Positions 19,183 through 28,128 of a DNA stretch of 44,607 bases are shown here, one piece after another. Location of the stretch: assembly GCF_017642925.1 (NCBI RefSeq), contig NZ_JAEPOL010000026.1, positions 1 through 44,607 of the forward strand, in the 5' to 3' direction. Made by a program: the position numbers and the translations under genes. This DNA comes from Maricaulis sp. Lineage in GTDB: Bacteria; Pseudomonadota; Alphaproteobacteria; Caulobacterales; Maricaulaceae. Under the pieces are notes generated by a model that was not told the origin of the DNA, did no database searches, and worked only from the letters and a program-made list of their open reading frames with translations. Positions within the stretch are counted from its first letter, which is position 1. Every line of letters begins with the position of its first letter.

Positions 19183-20283
19183 CTAAGCCACCCGCGCCCG
19201 CAACACATCCAGCCGCGCGACAGAGGCGTCGATCCGGGCCTCCGTCAGCCGGCCTTCGGAAATTGCGGCGATGACCCAGTCGACAATGCGCTGTGGGAGT
19301 TCCGGGTCCGGCGCGGCCGAGTTGGACAGCATGATGATGTCATTGCCGGCTTCGATCGAGCGGATCACGGCCTCGCGCTGATCGTAGTTCTGGCGGATCG
19401 CGGCCATGTCGAGATCGTCCGTCATGATCACGCCGCGATAGCCCATGCGCTCACGCAACACGCCTTCCAGGATCGGCCGCGACACCGTGACCGGCGCACC
19501 GCTGGGGTCGAGCGCACGCAGGGTGAGATGTCCGCCCATGATGATGTGGGCCCGGTCCATCGCGATGAGCTGTTCGAACGGGGCCAGCTCGGCCTCGCTC
19601 CAGGTCTCGGAAATATCGACGAACCCGTCATGGCTGTCGCCGCGCGACCGGCCATGCCCGGGAAAATGCTTGATGGCACACACGGCACCGGCCTCTTCAT
19701 AGGCCTCGATGAAGGCGCCGGCATAGGCGGCGATCGTGCCGCCATCCGTCCCGTATGCGCGGCCATGGCGACCGATCACGGCATTATCCGGATCATGCAC
19801 GTCGGCAACCGGCGCCAGATTCATGTTGAAGCCGGCCGCACGGAATTCAGCCGCGCCCAGCCGGTAGAGCTCGCCCGCGGCTTCGGGCGAGCGCGCCTCG
19901 GCGACCTGCATGGCGCGCGGGATATGGGTATAGCCCAGATCGCGGGACAGGCGCTGCACCAGCCCGCCTTCCTGATCGATCGCCATCCAGGCGGACGGGT
20001 CGATTTCACGGAAGCGGCGGGCCGAGCTCTCCGCGCCCTCGCGCGAGCGGACATTGTGGCGCAGGAAGAGCACGCCGCCGATCCGTCGGTGAGCGAGGTG
20101 ATCGGCGATCACGTCGGCGCCTTCCGTCTCCGCGTTCGAACCGATAAAGCCCAGCAGCAGCATCCGGCCGATCCGCTCCGCCAGCGGCATGGCGGCGATA
20201 TCGGCCAGGGCGGCAGGACAGGCCGAGGCCAGCGCACCGGCAACACCCCATTTGAGAACTTCACGCCGGTCCGGTCTCACCAC
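19183..20283 (-). CDS. Glycoside hydrolase family 3 beta-N-acetylhexosaminidase (NagZ-like)
   Basis: 366 residues from the GTG at 20283, chosen because GGGAG lies 6 bases upstream; an ATG at 20331 has no usable spacing. The N-terminus then reads VVRPDRREVLKWGVAGALASA, a twin-arginine-type signal, so the enzyme would be exported folded. NagZ is usually cytoplasmic, so this form may act on peptidoglycan or chitin sugars outside the cytoplasm. Catalytic signatures are present: KHFPGHGRSRGDSHDG (the Asp-His acid/base dyad) and MTDDLDM with nucleophile D289. It releases N-acetylglucosamine from muropeptides or chito-oligosaccharides by family analogy. Confidence 0.85.
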   Translation of the reverse strand: MVRPDRREVLKWGVAGALASACPAALADIAAMPLAERIGRMLLLGFIGSNAETEGADVIADHLAHRRIGGVLFLRHNVRSREGAESSARRFREIDPSAWMAIDQEGGLVQRLSRDLGYTHIPRAMQVAEARSPEAAGELYRLGAAEFRAAGFNMNLAPVADVHDPDNAVIGRHGRAYGTDGGTIAAYAGAFIEAYEEAGAVCAIKHFPGHGRSRGDSHDGFVDISETWSEAELAPFEQLIAMDRAHIIMGGHLTLRALDPSGAPVTVSRPILEGVLRERMGYRGVIMTDDLDMAAIRQNYDQREAVIRSIEAGNDIIMLSNSAAPDPELPQRIVDWVIAAISEGRLTEARIDASVARLDVLRARVA

Positions 20284-20627
20284 ATCCAACTCCCACAACA
20301 ACGCCTCTCCCGGCGACCATGCAAACCCCACTCCATGCAGGCAAGCCCGTATGGCCGCGAGATGTCGAATTCGTCATGCCCCGGCATAATTCCGGCATTC
20401 TTTGGCGTCATAGTATGCTCTGGCCGTTTTCGCTCACGATTGCGGCCCCTAACCATAACTGGCGCGGCGAGCCGATTTCGGCTGCCGCGTCTTTTCTTTT
20501 CGGCCGCCTTTTTCCCGATCCCGATTGCGGCAAGAGTGTGACGAAATATTCAGACGCCCGCACAGGCACCGTAAGGCACGGCCTGCCAGATTGAGCGCTC
20601 ACAAGGGGCCTTCAGCGAGGGATTAAC
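20284..20627. other. Divergent promoter region, no gene
   Basis: 344 bases between the NagZ-like gene and the charged helical protein. A degenerate CGTCAT-headed palindrome (about 20372-20398) resembles the ends of the local repeats. I see no convincing gene and no clear -35/-10 pair. Promoters for both flanking genes must lie here. Confidence 0.5.
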
Positions 20628-21794
20628 ATGAAACGCATTCTTCTGGCCGGCGGCGCGGTCGCCACTCTGGGCGCAGCCGCCTGGGCCATCGACGATGACA
20701 AACAGCACACGCGTATCCTGGTCAGCGACGGCCACCAGGTCATCATGAATGCCGAAGGCCGCGGGCCGGTGGTCGAGATCCGCGGTGAAAACGGCGAACG
20801 CACCATCCACATGGAGCGCGACGGCCGCGATACCACACTGCGTATCGACGGTCAGACCGTCGAGATCGCCGACGGCGTGGTTACTGTCGATGGCGAGCGG
20901 ATCGAGGCCGGCGCCGACAGCATGATCATCGTCGGTGAAGGCGATATCCGCGTCGTCGAGCGCAATTTCGAGATGGCCTTCGACACCGAGTTCGCGGCCC
21001 ATATGGCCGAGCGCGCCGAACACCTGGCCCGTATGCAGACCGAACTCGCCGGCAATTTCGACATCGAGTTCGATTTCGACGGCGAGGAAGTACAGGCCGA
21101 GGTCATGCGCTCGCTCGAGGAGGCGCTGGCCAATCTGGAGCGCAGCGATTTCCACCATGATGGCGACTGGGACGATCTGACGCCCGAGGAACAGGCGGAA
21201 ATCCGCGAAGACCTGCGCGAAGCACGCGAGGAAATCCGCGAGGCGATGGCCGAAGTCCGCATCGAACTGGCCGAGGTCGAGCGCGAGATGGAAGGCGAAC
21301 GCCGCCAGGTGCGGATCGAGCTGCGCGAAGCCGAGCGGGATATCGCCCGCGCCCAGCGCGATATGGTCCGGGCCGAACGCGATATCGCCCGCGCCGCCCG
21401 GGACGCCGCCCGCGAAGAACGCCGCCGCGTCGAGATCATCCGCCGCCGCGACGAAGAGGCCGCCCGCGCCGATGAAAACCGCCACCGGGTTCTGGCCTGG
21501 CGTGAACGCACCGAACGTCTCGACCTGGACGAGAACAGCAGTGTGCGGATCGAACAGGACGATGACGGCCGCCGCCGCGTCTGGGTCGATGGCGAGGAGC
21601 AGACCGGCGACGCCCTGATCGACTGGCTCAATCGTCTGGAAGCCGACCGGCTGGCCGGCAATAGCGAGGGCGACCGCGTACGCCGTCATGTCGAACGCCT
21701 GCATCTGGAAGGCGACCGGGAACGCCGCGTGATCGAGAGCGATGACGGCGAACGCGTCGTAATTCTCGAATTCCGCAGCGAGGACGACGAATAA
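20628..21794 (+). CDS. Secreted, highly charged helical protein of unknown function
   Basis: 388 residues; I do not recognise a family. The signal peptide is MKRILLAGGAVATLGAAAWA. Residues about 28-112 look like short beta strands joined by DG turns (LRIDGQTVEIADGVVTVDGERIE). Residues about 185-295 form one long Arg/Glu/Asp-rich helix, including four tandem heptads, each starting RD (237-264: RDIARAQ, RDMVRAE, RDIARAA, RDAAREE). A second DG-rich strand region (about 305-325) precedes an acidic C-terminus, EFRSEDDE. There are no cysteines. The regular i/i+4 opposite charges suit either a coiled coil or a single charged helix. It is monocistronic, with a strong terminator. Similar DG-rich, charged tails occur on some BlaR1/M56-type proteins, but no peptidase is visible here. 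Confidence 0.75.
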   Translation: MKRILLAGGAVATLGAAAWAIDDDKQHTRILVSDGHQVIMNAEGRGPVVEIRGENGERTIHMERDGRDTTLRIDGQTVEIADGVVTVDGERIEAGADSMIIVGEGDIRVVERNFEMAFDTEFAAHMAERAEHLARMQTELAGNFDIEFDFDGEEVQAEVMRSLEEALANLERSDFHHDGDWDDLTPEEQAEIREDLREAREEIREAMAEVRIELAEVEREMEGERRQVRIELREAERDIARAQRDMVRAERDIARAARDAAREERRRVEIIRRRDEEAARADENRHRVLAWRERTERLDLDENSSVRIEQDDDGRRRVWVDGEEQTGDALIDWLNRLEADRLAGNSEGDRVRRHVERLHLEGDRERRVIESDDGERVVILEFRSEDDE

Positions 21795-21821
21795 TCGAAT
21801 CGCGAAATCTGCCATGAGAAG

Positions 21822-21851
21822 CGGGCCGGTTTTCCGGCCCGTTTTTCTTTT
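21822..21851 (+). terminator. Rho-independent terminator
   Basis: CGGGCCGG tttt CCGGCCCG followed by TTTTTCTTTT, 28 bases after the charged helical protein gene. Confidence 0.95.
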
Positions 21852-21858
21852 GGCGGGC

Positions 21859-21888
21859 AAAAAAAGAGGCTGGCACAGGGCCAGCCTC
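21859..21888 (-). terminator. Rho-independent terminator (minus strand)
   Basis: GAGGCTGGC cctgt GCCAGCCTC followed by seven T on the minus strand. It ends either hisS (157 bases upstream) or the candidate small RNA. Confidence 0.93.
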
Positions 21889-21965
21889 AAGATAACGGTT
21901 GGTCGATAAAGGGCGTCTCCTCCCCGAAACGCCAAAGGGACAGGACGGTCAGGTCCGTGTCCTGT
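21859..21965 (-). ncRNA. Candidate small regulatory RNA
   Basis: On the minus strand, TTGACG (21998-21993), 16 bases, then TAAACG (21976-21971) suggest a promoter. The predicted transcript of about 107 nt folds into three hairpins. These are a GGACA/GGAC stem with one bulge (21962-21938), an 8-bp GGCGTTTC/GAGACGCC stem that pairs fully only on this strand thanks to a U-G wobble (21933-21912; loop GGGGAG), and a terminator. It could instead be no more than the hisS 3' UTR, since hisS ends at 22045 on the same strand. No protein frame is evident. Confidence 0.45.
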
Positions 21966-22044
21966 GCCTACGTTTACGTGGCCACCGAGTTACGTCAACC
22001 CCAATGTTTGACGTTTTGTCGCAGCCATCCGCAGTTTACCGCAA

Positions 22045-23529
22045 TCAGCCCTGAGCGCGGTCGCGGCCGGAAACCTCTTTGACTGCAGCGATCCAGGCAT
22101 CCCGGGCGACCGTCTGCTGGGCGGGCTGTTCCTCCCTCCACTGACGATTATCGCTGATATCCGCTGCCAGACGCGCGCCCAGCTTGAGGTCCTTGATCGT
22201 GACCAGACCCTGCTCGCGCTCTTCGGATCCGACAATCACGGCGGCCACGGCGCCGCGGCGGTCGGCATATTTCATCTGCTTGCCCATGTTTCCGCCACCG
22301 ACAAACGCCTCGGCCCGGAAACCGGCCGCGCGCAGTTCGGCCGCCATCCGGAGATAGTCGGCCGAACGGTCCTTTTCGGACGCCACGACAATAATCAGCG
22401 GCTTTTCCGCCGCCTCGCCCGTCAGGCCGAGTGCGGAGAGCGCCGCCGCAAAGCGGCTGACACCGAAGGAGAAGCCGGTGGCCGGCACGGCCTGACCGGT
22501 GAAGCGGGCGACCAGATCGTCATAGCGCCCGCCGCCGCCGACCGAGCCGAACTGGATCGGCTTGCCATCCTCATAGGTGGCCTGGGCCAGCAGCTCGGCT
22601 TCGAAGACGGGACCGGTGTAATAGCCCAGACCGCGCACGATCGAAGGATCGAAGGCCGCACGCGTCTCGTCGACGCCGATGGCGCCGAGGACGGCGTGGA
22701 TTTCCGCTAGGGCTGCGAGCCCGGCCTTGCCGGTTTCCGACGCGCCCACCAGCGGCTCCAGCCGCGCGATCACGGCCTCGCGGCTGCCGCCAGTGGCGTC
22801 CAGGAAATTCAGCACGGTGTCGATACCGGCCGTGTCCAGCTTCGCACCTTCGGTAAAGTCGCCGGACTCGTCCTTGCGGCCCTCGCCCAGCAGTGCCGCC
22901 ACGCCCTCGCGGCCCAACCGGTCCAGCTTGTCAGCGGCGCGCAGCACGCGCATGCGGCGGTCGGGCTCCGATGCACCGATGCTTTCCAGCACGCCGTCGA
23001 GCACACGCCGGTCATTGACGCGGATGACATAATCGCCGTCCTTCAGGCCGACCTCGCGCATCACCTCGGCAGCCAGGGCGATCATCTCCGCATCGGAAGC
23101 CGGGTTGGACGAGCCGACCGTATCGGCATCGCACTGCACGAACTGGCGGAACCGGCCCGGACCCGGCTTTTCATTGCGCCAGACATCGCCTGCCTGATAG
23201 CGGCGATAGGGCTTGTTGAGATCCTGGAAATTCTCGGCGACGAAGCGCGCCAGCGGTGCGGTGTGATCATAGCGCAGCGCCATCCACTGGCCGTCATCAT
23301 CCTCCATCGCGAACACGCCCTCATTCGGACGTTCCTCATCCGGCAGGAACTTGCCCAGCGCATCGGCATACTCGAAAGCCGGCGTCATCAGCGGTTCGAA
23401 TCCCCAATCGTCGTAGACCCGGCTTGCGCACTCGACCAGATGCCGCTCGACCCGCAGGGTCGAACCGGTGCGATCCTCGAAACCGCGCGGGCGGCGGGCC
23501 TTCGGACGGAAGGTCTTCTGCTTGCTCAT
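22045..23529 (-). CDS. hisS: Histidyl-tRNA synthetase
   Basis: 494 residues from the ATG at 23529 (MSKQKTFRPK), preceded by GGAGAG with 5 bases spacing; longer upstream frames are rejected. Class II synthetase core: motif 2 YRRYQAGDVWRNEKPGPGR followed by FRQFVQCDAD, and the histidine-specific VRGLGYYTGPVFE, where most enzymes have RGLDYYTG. The C-terminal anticodon-binding domain runs from about 395 (KPLIIVVASEKD ... AAVIVGSEE). It is transcribed alone on the minus strand and charges tRNA-His. Confidence 0.96.
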   Translation of the reverse strand: MSKQKTFRPKARRPRGFEDRTGSTLRVERHLVECASRVYDDWGFEPLMTPAFEYADALGKFLPDEERPNEGVFAMEDDDGQWMALRYDHTAPLARFVAENFQDLNKPYRRYQAGDVWRNEKPGPGRFRQFVQCDADTVGSSNPASDAEMIALAAEVMREVGLKDGDYVIRVNDRRVLDGVLESIGASEPDRRMRVLRAADKLDRLGREGVAALLGEGRKDESGDFTEGAKLDTAGIDTVLNFLDATGGSREAVIARLEPLVGASETGKAGLAALAEIHAVLGAIGVDETRAAFDPSIVRGLGYYTGPVFEAELLAQATYEDGKPIQFGSVGGGGRYDDLVARFTGQAVPATGFSFGVSRFAAALSALGLTGEAAEKPLIIVVASEKDRSADYLRMAAELRAAGFRAEAFVGGGNMGKQMKYADRRGAVAAVIVGSEEREQGLVTIKDLKLGARLAADISDNRQWREEQPAQQTVARDAWIAAVKEVSGRDRAQG

Positions 23530-23715
23530 GGTGTCTCTCCGGATGCGGGCGGGCCGGGATCGCCCCGGGCCCTGCGCGCCTGACAGCGCTGTTTTCCATA
23601 CCAAACGGCGCTCTGTGAACCCGTGATAGCAGGACTGGTCCGGGATTTGCGACACGTTCACGGGAAATCAAGGCCTTACTGCCAAGATCACAGCGATCGC
23701 AACCGGAGCCGTACC

Positions 23716-24195
23716 ATGATGCGCCAGATCCTGCTCGCCGCCCTCGCCGCGACCGTGCTCGGCGCTCATGCCCATGCCGGACCGGGACAGGATTTTGCCG
23801 ACTTCGCCGCCCGCTTGGGCAGTGAGGCTTCGGCGCGGTCGCAAGCCGCCGCGCAACGCCCGGCCGCGCCCGCCCATCCGCTGGATATCGAGGATCCGTT
23901 CGGCTTCGAGCTGGAGCAGTTCTCCGTCGAAGCCCTGATGCTGAGCCGGCAGATCGATGCAGCGGGAGGCCCTGTCGATCTGCGCTGCATCTTCCGCGGC
24001 ATGTCAGCCGACGCAGAACGCCGTCTGGGCGCCCTGAACGCCGCCGAGACAGCCGCCGAACAGGCGCACATCTATTCGGCCCTGGCCGACCTGATGCGCG
24101 ATGCCAGCGAGATCGCCCCGGCCGTCGACAGCGATGCCGATCTGAGCGGGATCGAACTGCCCGCCAGCTGCCCGGCCGCCAGCCGCGCCGGCTAG
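23716..24195 (+). CDS. Small secreted protein of unknown function
   Basis: 159 residues from the ATG at 23716, with GGAG 8 bases upstream; the next codon is also ATG. The signal peptide is MMRQILLAALAATVLGAHAHA. The mature part is acidic and Ala-rich, probably helical, with two cysteines (LRCIF near the middle and ASCPAA near the end) that could form a disulfide in the periplasm. No known domain is recognised. It is convergent with the DsbD-like gene, and the two stop codons overlap on the palindrome CTAG (24192-24195). Confidence 0.7.
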   Translation: MMRQILLAALAATVLGAHAHAGPGQDFADFAARLGSEASARSQAAAQRPAAPAHPLDIEDPFGFELEQFSVEALMLSRQIDAAGGPVDLRCIFRGMSADAERRLGALNAAETAAEQAHIYSALADLMRDASEIAPAVDSDADLSGIELPASCPAASRAG

Positions 24196-26315
24196 CCGTT
24201 GCGGCGCGACGCCCGGTCGAGCGCCTGTTCCAGTCCCGATTTCGTCAGCACCGTCGGCAGCACCTGCGCCGGGCCGCCACTGGCCGGATAGAGCAGGTAG
24301 AGCGGCACACCGGCCTGGCCATGCTCGGCGATCAGCGCGGCGATCGTCTCGTCACGATTGGTCCAGTCGGCGCGCAATTGCGCAACGTCGAAGCGGTCGA
24401 ACGCGGCCTGGATGTCTTCGGTGTGCAGCACGCGCAGCTTGTTGACCTGGCAGGTGACGCACCAGGCCGCCGTGACGTCGACGAAGACCGCGCGGCCCTC
24501 GGCGCGCAATTCCTCGACCCGTGCCTGTGACCAGGGCTCGAAACGTTCGCTGCCGGATGCGGTCTGTTGAGCTGCAGCCTCGGGGATGCGTGCCACCCAG
24601 ACCGTGCTCGCGACGCTGATGACAAGGGCCACAAAGGCGACCGACTTCCAGACGGCGCCATTGCCGCGATTGGCCCATACGGCCAGCCCCAGCGCGACCA
24701 TGGCGATCCCGGCGAGCAGGACGCCTGTGGGGCCGGACTGGATCGACAGCACCCAGAGCAGCCAGATCACCGAGGCGAACATCGGGAAGGCCAGCGCCTG
24801 GCGGAAGACCACCATCCATTCGCCGGGCCGGGGCAGGACGCGCAGCATGGCCGGGAAGAAGCTGAACAGCACGAACGGCGCGGCCAGGCCGAGCCCGAGC
24901 GCCGCCGCCACGGCCAGCACGACCGGCGTCGGCTGGGTCAGGGCCAGCCCCAGCGCACCGGCGGCAAGCGGTCCGACACAGGGTGCCGCCACGACGACGG
25001 CCAGCACGCCGGTGAAGAAGGCGCCGCGCCAGCCCGGTTTCTCGGTCAGGCCCGAGCCCAGCCCCATCAGCCGGGTGCCGAATTCGAAGGCGCCGAGCAG
25101 GTTGAGACCGATGGCAAAGAGCAGCAGCGCCAGCACGGCGACCACGACCGGCACCTGCAGCTGGAAGCCCCAGCCGACCGGCAGACCGAACTCGCGCAGC
25201 CCGACCAGCAGTGCCGCAAGGCCGACAAAACTGGCGAGCACGCCGGCCAGGAAGAACAGACCCTGCTGGCGCACCTGTCCGGCGTCGGAATGGGCGACCT
25301 GGACGAATTTCAGCACCTTGATCGACAGGATCGGGAAGACGCACGGCATCAGGTTGAGAATGAGGCCGCCGCCGAAAGCGAGCACGAACAGCCAGGGCAG
25401 GCTGGGCGGCAGGCTGCCTTCGGCCGCCCCTCCTGTATTGGCCACTGCGATGGCCGGCGTCCGGCTGGCCGGTTCGGGAGACACCGCAACGGCGTGGCGC
25501 TGCCAGCGCCCGCCGGCATTCACTTCGTAGGACAGCACCCCGTCGCGGGCTGACTGAAGCTTGTCCTCGGCCGCATAGCCCGGCTCCATGACCAGCAGAA
25601 CACGCTCGCCATCGCGCTGGACCTCCTGTGGTCCGGCATGACGAATCAGGCCGGCTTCGTGCGGGAAGAAACGCAGATTGCGCCACTCGACGGCTTCGCG
25701 GACCAGATCACCGCCGCCCAGATCGAGCACGACACGGCCGGAGGTCAGCCCCATCTGCGCATCGAGATCGTCGGCCGGCATCGGTTCGGCGTCGAGCGCA
25801 GCGCGTATCGTCCAGTATCCCGCTTCGTCGCGTTCGGACGCGCCCCCCACCGGCACGGTCAGTTCCAGCGTACGCTCCTCGGGAATGCAGATATCCTCGC
25901 ACACCAGCCAGGTTGCATCGGCCACCAGGGTGACACTGTCGCCGGCAAAGCCCGGATCGATCGTGACCGGCATGGGCAGAGTGACCTCGCCCTTGTAGCC
26001 ATAGTCCATGATCTCGTCGGTCAGCGGCAGTTCGATCGGTGCGGGCCAGACAATCTCGCCGATGCTTACCCCTGCCGGTGCAGTCCAGTCGATCTCGACG
26101 GGCAGGCCGTTGTCGCCGGGATTGCGCCAATAGGTATGCCAGCCTTCCGGCATGACCTGGTGCAGGCCGATATGGAAGGTGCGTCCGGGTTCGGCCTGCG
26201 ACAGCTCGGAAACGAGGCGCGCCTCGACAATCGGTTCACCGCTGGCCCAGGCCGGCTGGGCGTCTGCCCTGCCCCCCAGGCCGAGCAGTATCAGGACGAA
26301 CAGGACGAAACGCAT
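24192..26315 (-). CDS. DsbD-like thiol:disulfide interchange protein
   Basis: 707 residues from the ATG at 26315 (MRFVLFVLIL), with GAGG 8 bases upstream. Three parts can be seen. A signal peptide leads to a periplasmic domain with the pair CEDIC (C139, C143). Next is a polytopic DsbD/CcdA-type membrane domain with C325 (MPCVFP) and C446 (APCVGP), about eight helices. Last is a C-terminal thioredoxin domain with AAWCVTC (C619, C622). Such proteins carry electrons from cytoplasmic thioredoxin through the membrane to reduce periplasmic proteins. The N-terminal domain resembles the DsbC/DsbD-type domain of the long alphaproteobacterial forms rather than E. coli DsbD. The gene ends in a 4-base stop overlap with its convergent neighbour. 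Confidence 0.9.
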   Translation of the reverse strand: MRFVLFVLILLGLGGRADAQPAWASGEPIVEARLVSELSQAEPGRTFHIGLHQVMPEGWHTYWRNPGDNGLPVEIDWTAPAGVSIGEIVWPAPIELPLTDEIMDYGYKGEVTLPMPVTIDPGFAGDSVTLVADATWLVCEDICIPEERTLELTVPVGGASERDEAGYWTIRAALDAEPMPADDLDAQMGLTSGRVVLDLGGGDLVREAVEWRNLRFFPHEAGLIRHAGPQEVQRDGERVLLVMEPGYAAEDKLQSARDGVLSYEVNAGGRWQRHAVAVSPEPASRTPAIAVANTGGAAEGSLPPSLPWLFVLAFGGGLILNLMPCVFPILSIKVLKFVQVAHSDAGQVRQQGLFFLAGVLASFVGLAALLVGLREFGLPVGWGFQLQVPVVVAVLALLLFAIGLNLLGAFEFGTRLMGLGSGLTEKPGWRGAFFTGVLAVVVAAPCVGPLAAGALGLALTQPTPVVLAVAAALGLGLAAPFVLFSFFPAMLRVLPRPGEWMVVFRQALAFPMFASVIWLLWVLSIQSGPTGVLLAGIAMVALGLAVWANRGNGAVWKSVAFVALVISVASTVWVARIPEAAAQQTASGSERFEPWSQARVEELRAEGRAVFVDVTAAWCVTCQVNKLRVLHTEDIQAAFDRFDVAQLRADWTNRDETIAALIAEHGQAGVPLYLLYPASGGPAQVLPTVLTKSGLEQALDRASRRNG

Positions 26316-26410
26316 GGACGGAACCTCGCAGGATGGCCGATGACCCTTTCGAAACACCGATATAGGCGGATTTCGGTTCAGTTCGAACCGGGCTCCCGAA
26401 ATGGTGATGT

Positions 26411-26449
26411 AAAAATGCAAAACGGCCGCACCCCATAGGGCACGGCCGT
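26411..26449 (-). terminator. Terminator downstream of SapC-family gene
   Basis: On the minus strand: ACGGCCG ... CCC tat GGG ... CGGCCGT then TTTGCATTTTT, 25 bases past the stop. Confidence 0.85.
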
Positions 26450-26473
26450 CTTGTTCAGGACGCGGTGGTCCGA

Positions 26474-27259
26474 TCAGGCCTGGGCCGGAGCCTGGGCCTG
26501 GCCGAGCTGCGACGTACGGCGCAGGATGCGATCCCAGCGCTGCAGCGAGATCAGGTGCGACATGACAGCGGTCAGGTCGCCATTGTCCATCATTTCCTTG
26601 AGCTTGGCCGCCGGCAGAGCCGCGAACTTCTCGTTGGAAACGCCCCAGTATTCCGCGACCGTGACCGGGTTCTGCGGATCCTGCGGGTTGGCGACCTTGA
26701 CGTCTTTCTGCTCGAGCAGGTCGAGCGCGATCAGGCGCTCCACAAAGGCTTCGGTCGCGCGGGCATCGTTCTCGAAAGCCGACACGAAATCGATCGCCTG
26801 CTTGGTGTAGTCGGTGGGCTCACCCTTCTCGTCAAAGAAGGGGCGCTCCGGGTTTTCGGACACGACGAACTCGGCATCCAGGTCGACACAGACCGTCGAT
26901 GCCTGGTCGTTCGGGTTCGTCGCGCTGACGAACGGATAGCGGCGCACATAGGCCGGAATGTAGTGCTCGTTGTCGAACTGGCCTTCGCCGGTCACGAACA
27001 CGTTCGAGCCCTGGCGCAGCCCCATCACCAGCACCGGCATCTTGCGCTCGCCGAGGAAGATGATCGGATAGCTGCCGCAGGCAAACGAGAATTCCGGGCT
27101 GATGGCCGGCACGAAATGCCAGTCTTTCAGGAAGGAAAACGGATTGGCGACAGTCTTGACGCCGTAATTCTTGTGCTTCTGCCGGTTCAGCGGCTCCACA
27201 TTCTTGTAGAGCGGAACGGAACCCGTGAGACGCGGCTCGGTGGCGGGTGCATCGGCCAT
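26474..27259 (-). CDS. SapC-family protein
   Basis: 261 residues from the ATG at 27259 (MADAPATEPR), with AAGGGG 8 bases upstream. It matches the SapC-like family of Proteobacteria, named after a protein of the Campylobacter S-layer locus: YKNVEPLNRQKHKNYGVK, FSFLKDWHFVPAISPEF, CGSYPIIF and a central GQFDNEHYIPAYVRRYPF are typical. There is no signal peptide and no membrane helix, so it is probably cytoplasmic. Function is not established, and a role in S-layer export is only inferred from the name. It has its own terminator. Confidence 0.85.
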   Translation of the reverse strand: MADAPATEPRLTGSVPLYKNVEPLNRQKHKNYGVKTVANPFSFLKDWHFVPAISPEFSFACGSYPIIFLGERKMPVLVMGLRQGSNVFVTGEGQFDNEHYIPAYVRRYPFVSATNPNDQASTVCVDLDAEFVVSENPERPFFDEKGEPTDYTKQAIDFVSAFENDARATEAFVERLIALDLLEQKDVKVANPQDPQNPVTVAEYWGVSNEKFAALPAAKLKEMMDNGDLTAVMSHLISLQRWDRILRRTSQLGQAQAPAQA

Positions 27260-27353
27260 GGAACAAACCCCTTCAGTTCTTTGGGCGCTAGATAGCGGAT
27301 ATGCCCAGATGCGGCAACGCATCGGCGCAGGCAGATCGACAAACTGCACGCAA

Positions 27354-27388
27354 GAAAAATGCCGGGCCCGGAGGGAGACGGGCCCGGC
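27354..27388 (-). terminator. Terminator downstream of OmpW-family gene
   Basis: On the minus strand: GCCGGGCCCG tctccctc CGGGCCCGGC followed by ATTTTTCTT; a perfect 10-bp stem. Confidence 0.93.
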
Positions 27389-27426
27389 ACTCGCAATAAG
27401 GATCGCGAGATCCTGGAAAGTCCGGC

Positions 27427-28047
27427 CTAGAAGGTCCGGCCGATGCCGATGCCGAAGATCACCGGATCGATATCGACGTCGGCGGAAATCGCGCCGTCAA
27501 TGAGAACGTCGGTATTGATGTCGATGTACTTCACGTCGAAGTTGACCAGCCAGCCATTCTCGAGCGCGTAGTCCAGGCCGGCCTGGGCGGCCAGACCGAA
27601 GCTGTCGTCATAGTCGATGGTCGACAGCGCGGACCCGTTGGGCAGGTCTTCGTTGAAGAAGGTGGTGTAGTTGACGCCGGCGCCGAGATAGGGCCGCACC
27701 TTGCCGGCCGGATTGAAATGGTATTGCAGCGTCAGGGTCGGCGGCAGCAGGGTGACGTCGCCCAGGTCGACATTGCCCACGCTTGTGCCGACGGCGGAGA
27801 CGTCGTGCGGCGTCACACCGAGGATGAGCTCGACGGCCCAGTTTTCCTGGATGAAGTAGGAGATGTCCAGTTCCGGCACGATCGAGGTGTCGATGTCGAC
27901 ATCGCCGCCGATCGGATCGATCGTGGCACCTTCGTTCGGCATGACGTGCAAGCCGCGCAGACGGATCAGCCAGTCGCCCTGTTCGGCGGCGGCAGGAGCG
28001 GCAGCGAGAAGGCTGGTTGCGATGGCACTCAGAAGGAGGCGTTTCAT
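27427..28047 (-). CDS. OmpW-family outer-membrane protein
   Basis: 206 residues. The signal peptide is MKRLLLSAIATSLLAAAPAAA. It is a small eight-stranded beta barrel with alternating strands, the family features WLIRLRGLHVMPNE, LPPTLTLQYHF and VRPYLGAGVNYTTFF, and a C-terminal Phe (GIGIGRTF) recognised by the barrel-assembly machinery. OmpW proteins form narrow channels for small hydrophobic compounds and respond to stress. It lies downstream of the zinc receptor but after a 30-bp palindrome, so it is probably a separate transcript. Confidence 0.92.
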   Translation of the reverse strand: MKRLLLSAIATSLLAAAPAAAEQGDWLIRLRGLHVMPNEGATIDPIGGDVDIDTSIVPELDISYFIQENWAVELILGVTPHDVSAVGTSVGNVDLGDVTLLPPTLTLQYHFNPAGKVRPYLGAGVNYTTFFNEDLPNGSALSTIDYDDSFGLAAQAGLDYALENGWLVNFDVKYIDINTDVLIDGAISADVDIDPVIFGIGIGRTF

Positions 28048-28128
28048 GGGTCTGTCCTTTCGTCCCTAGAAAACTTGAGGACTTTCTGGACCCACTTCGC
28101 GCGTGTCTGAAGTGCGCGTTTCGCCGCG

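Noticed and set aside
20372..20398. Further copy of the CGTCAT repeat family
   Set aside because: Only the first bases and a weak palindrome agree; no right-hand arm found.
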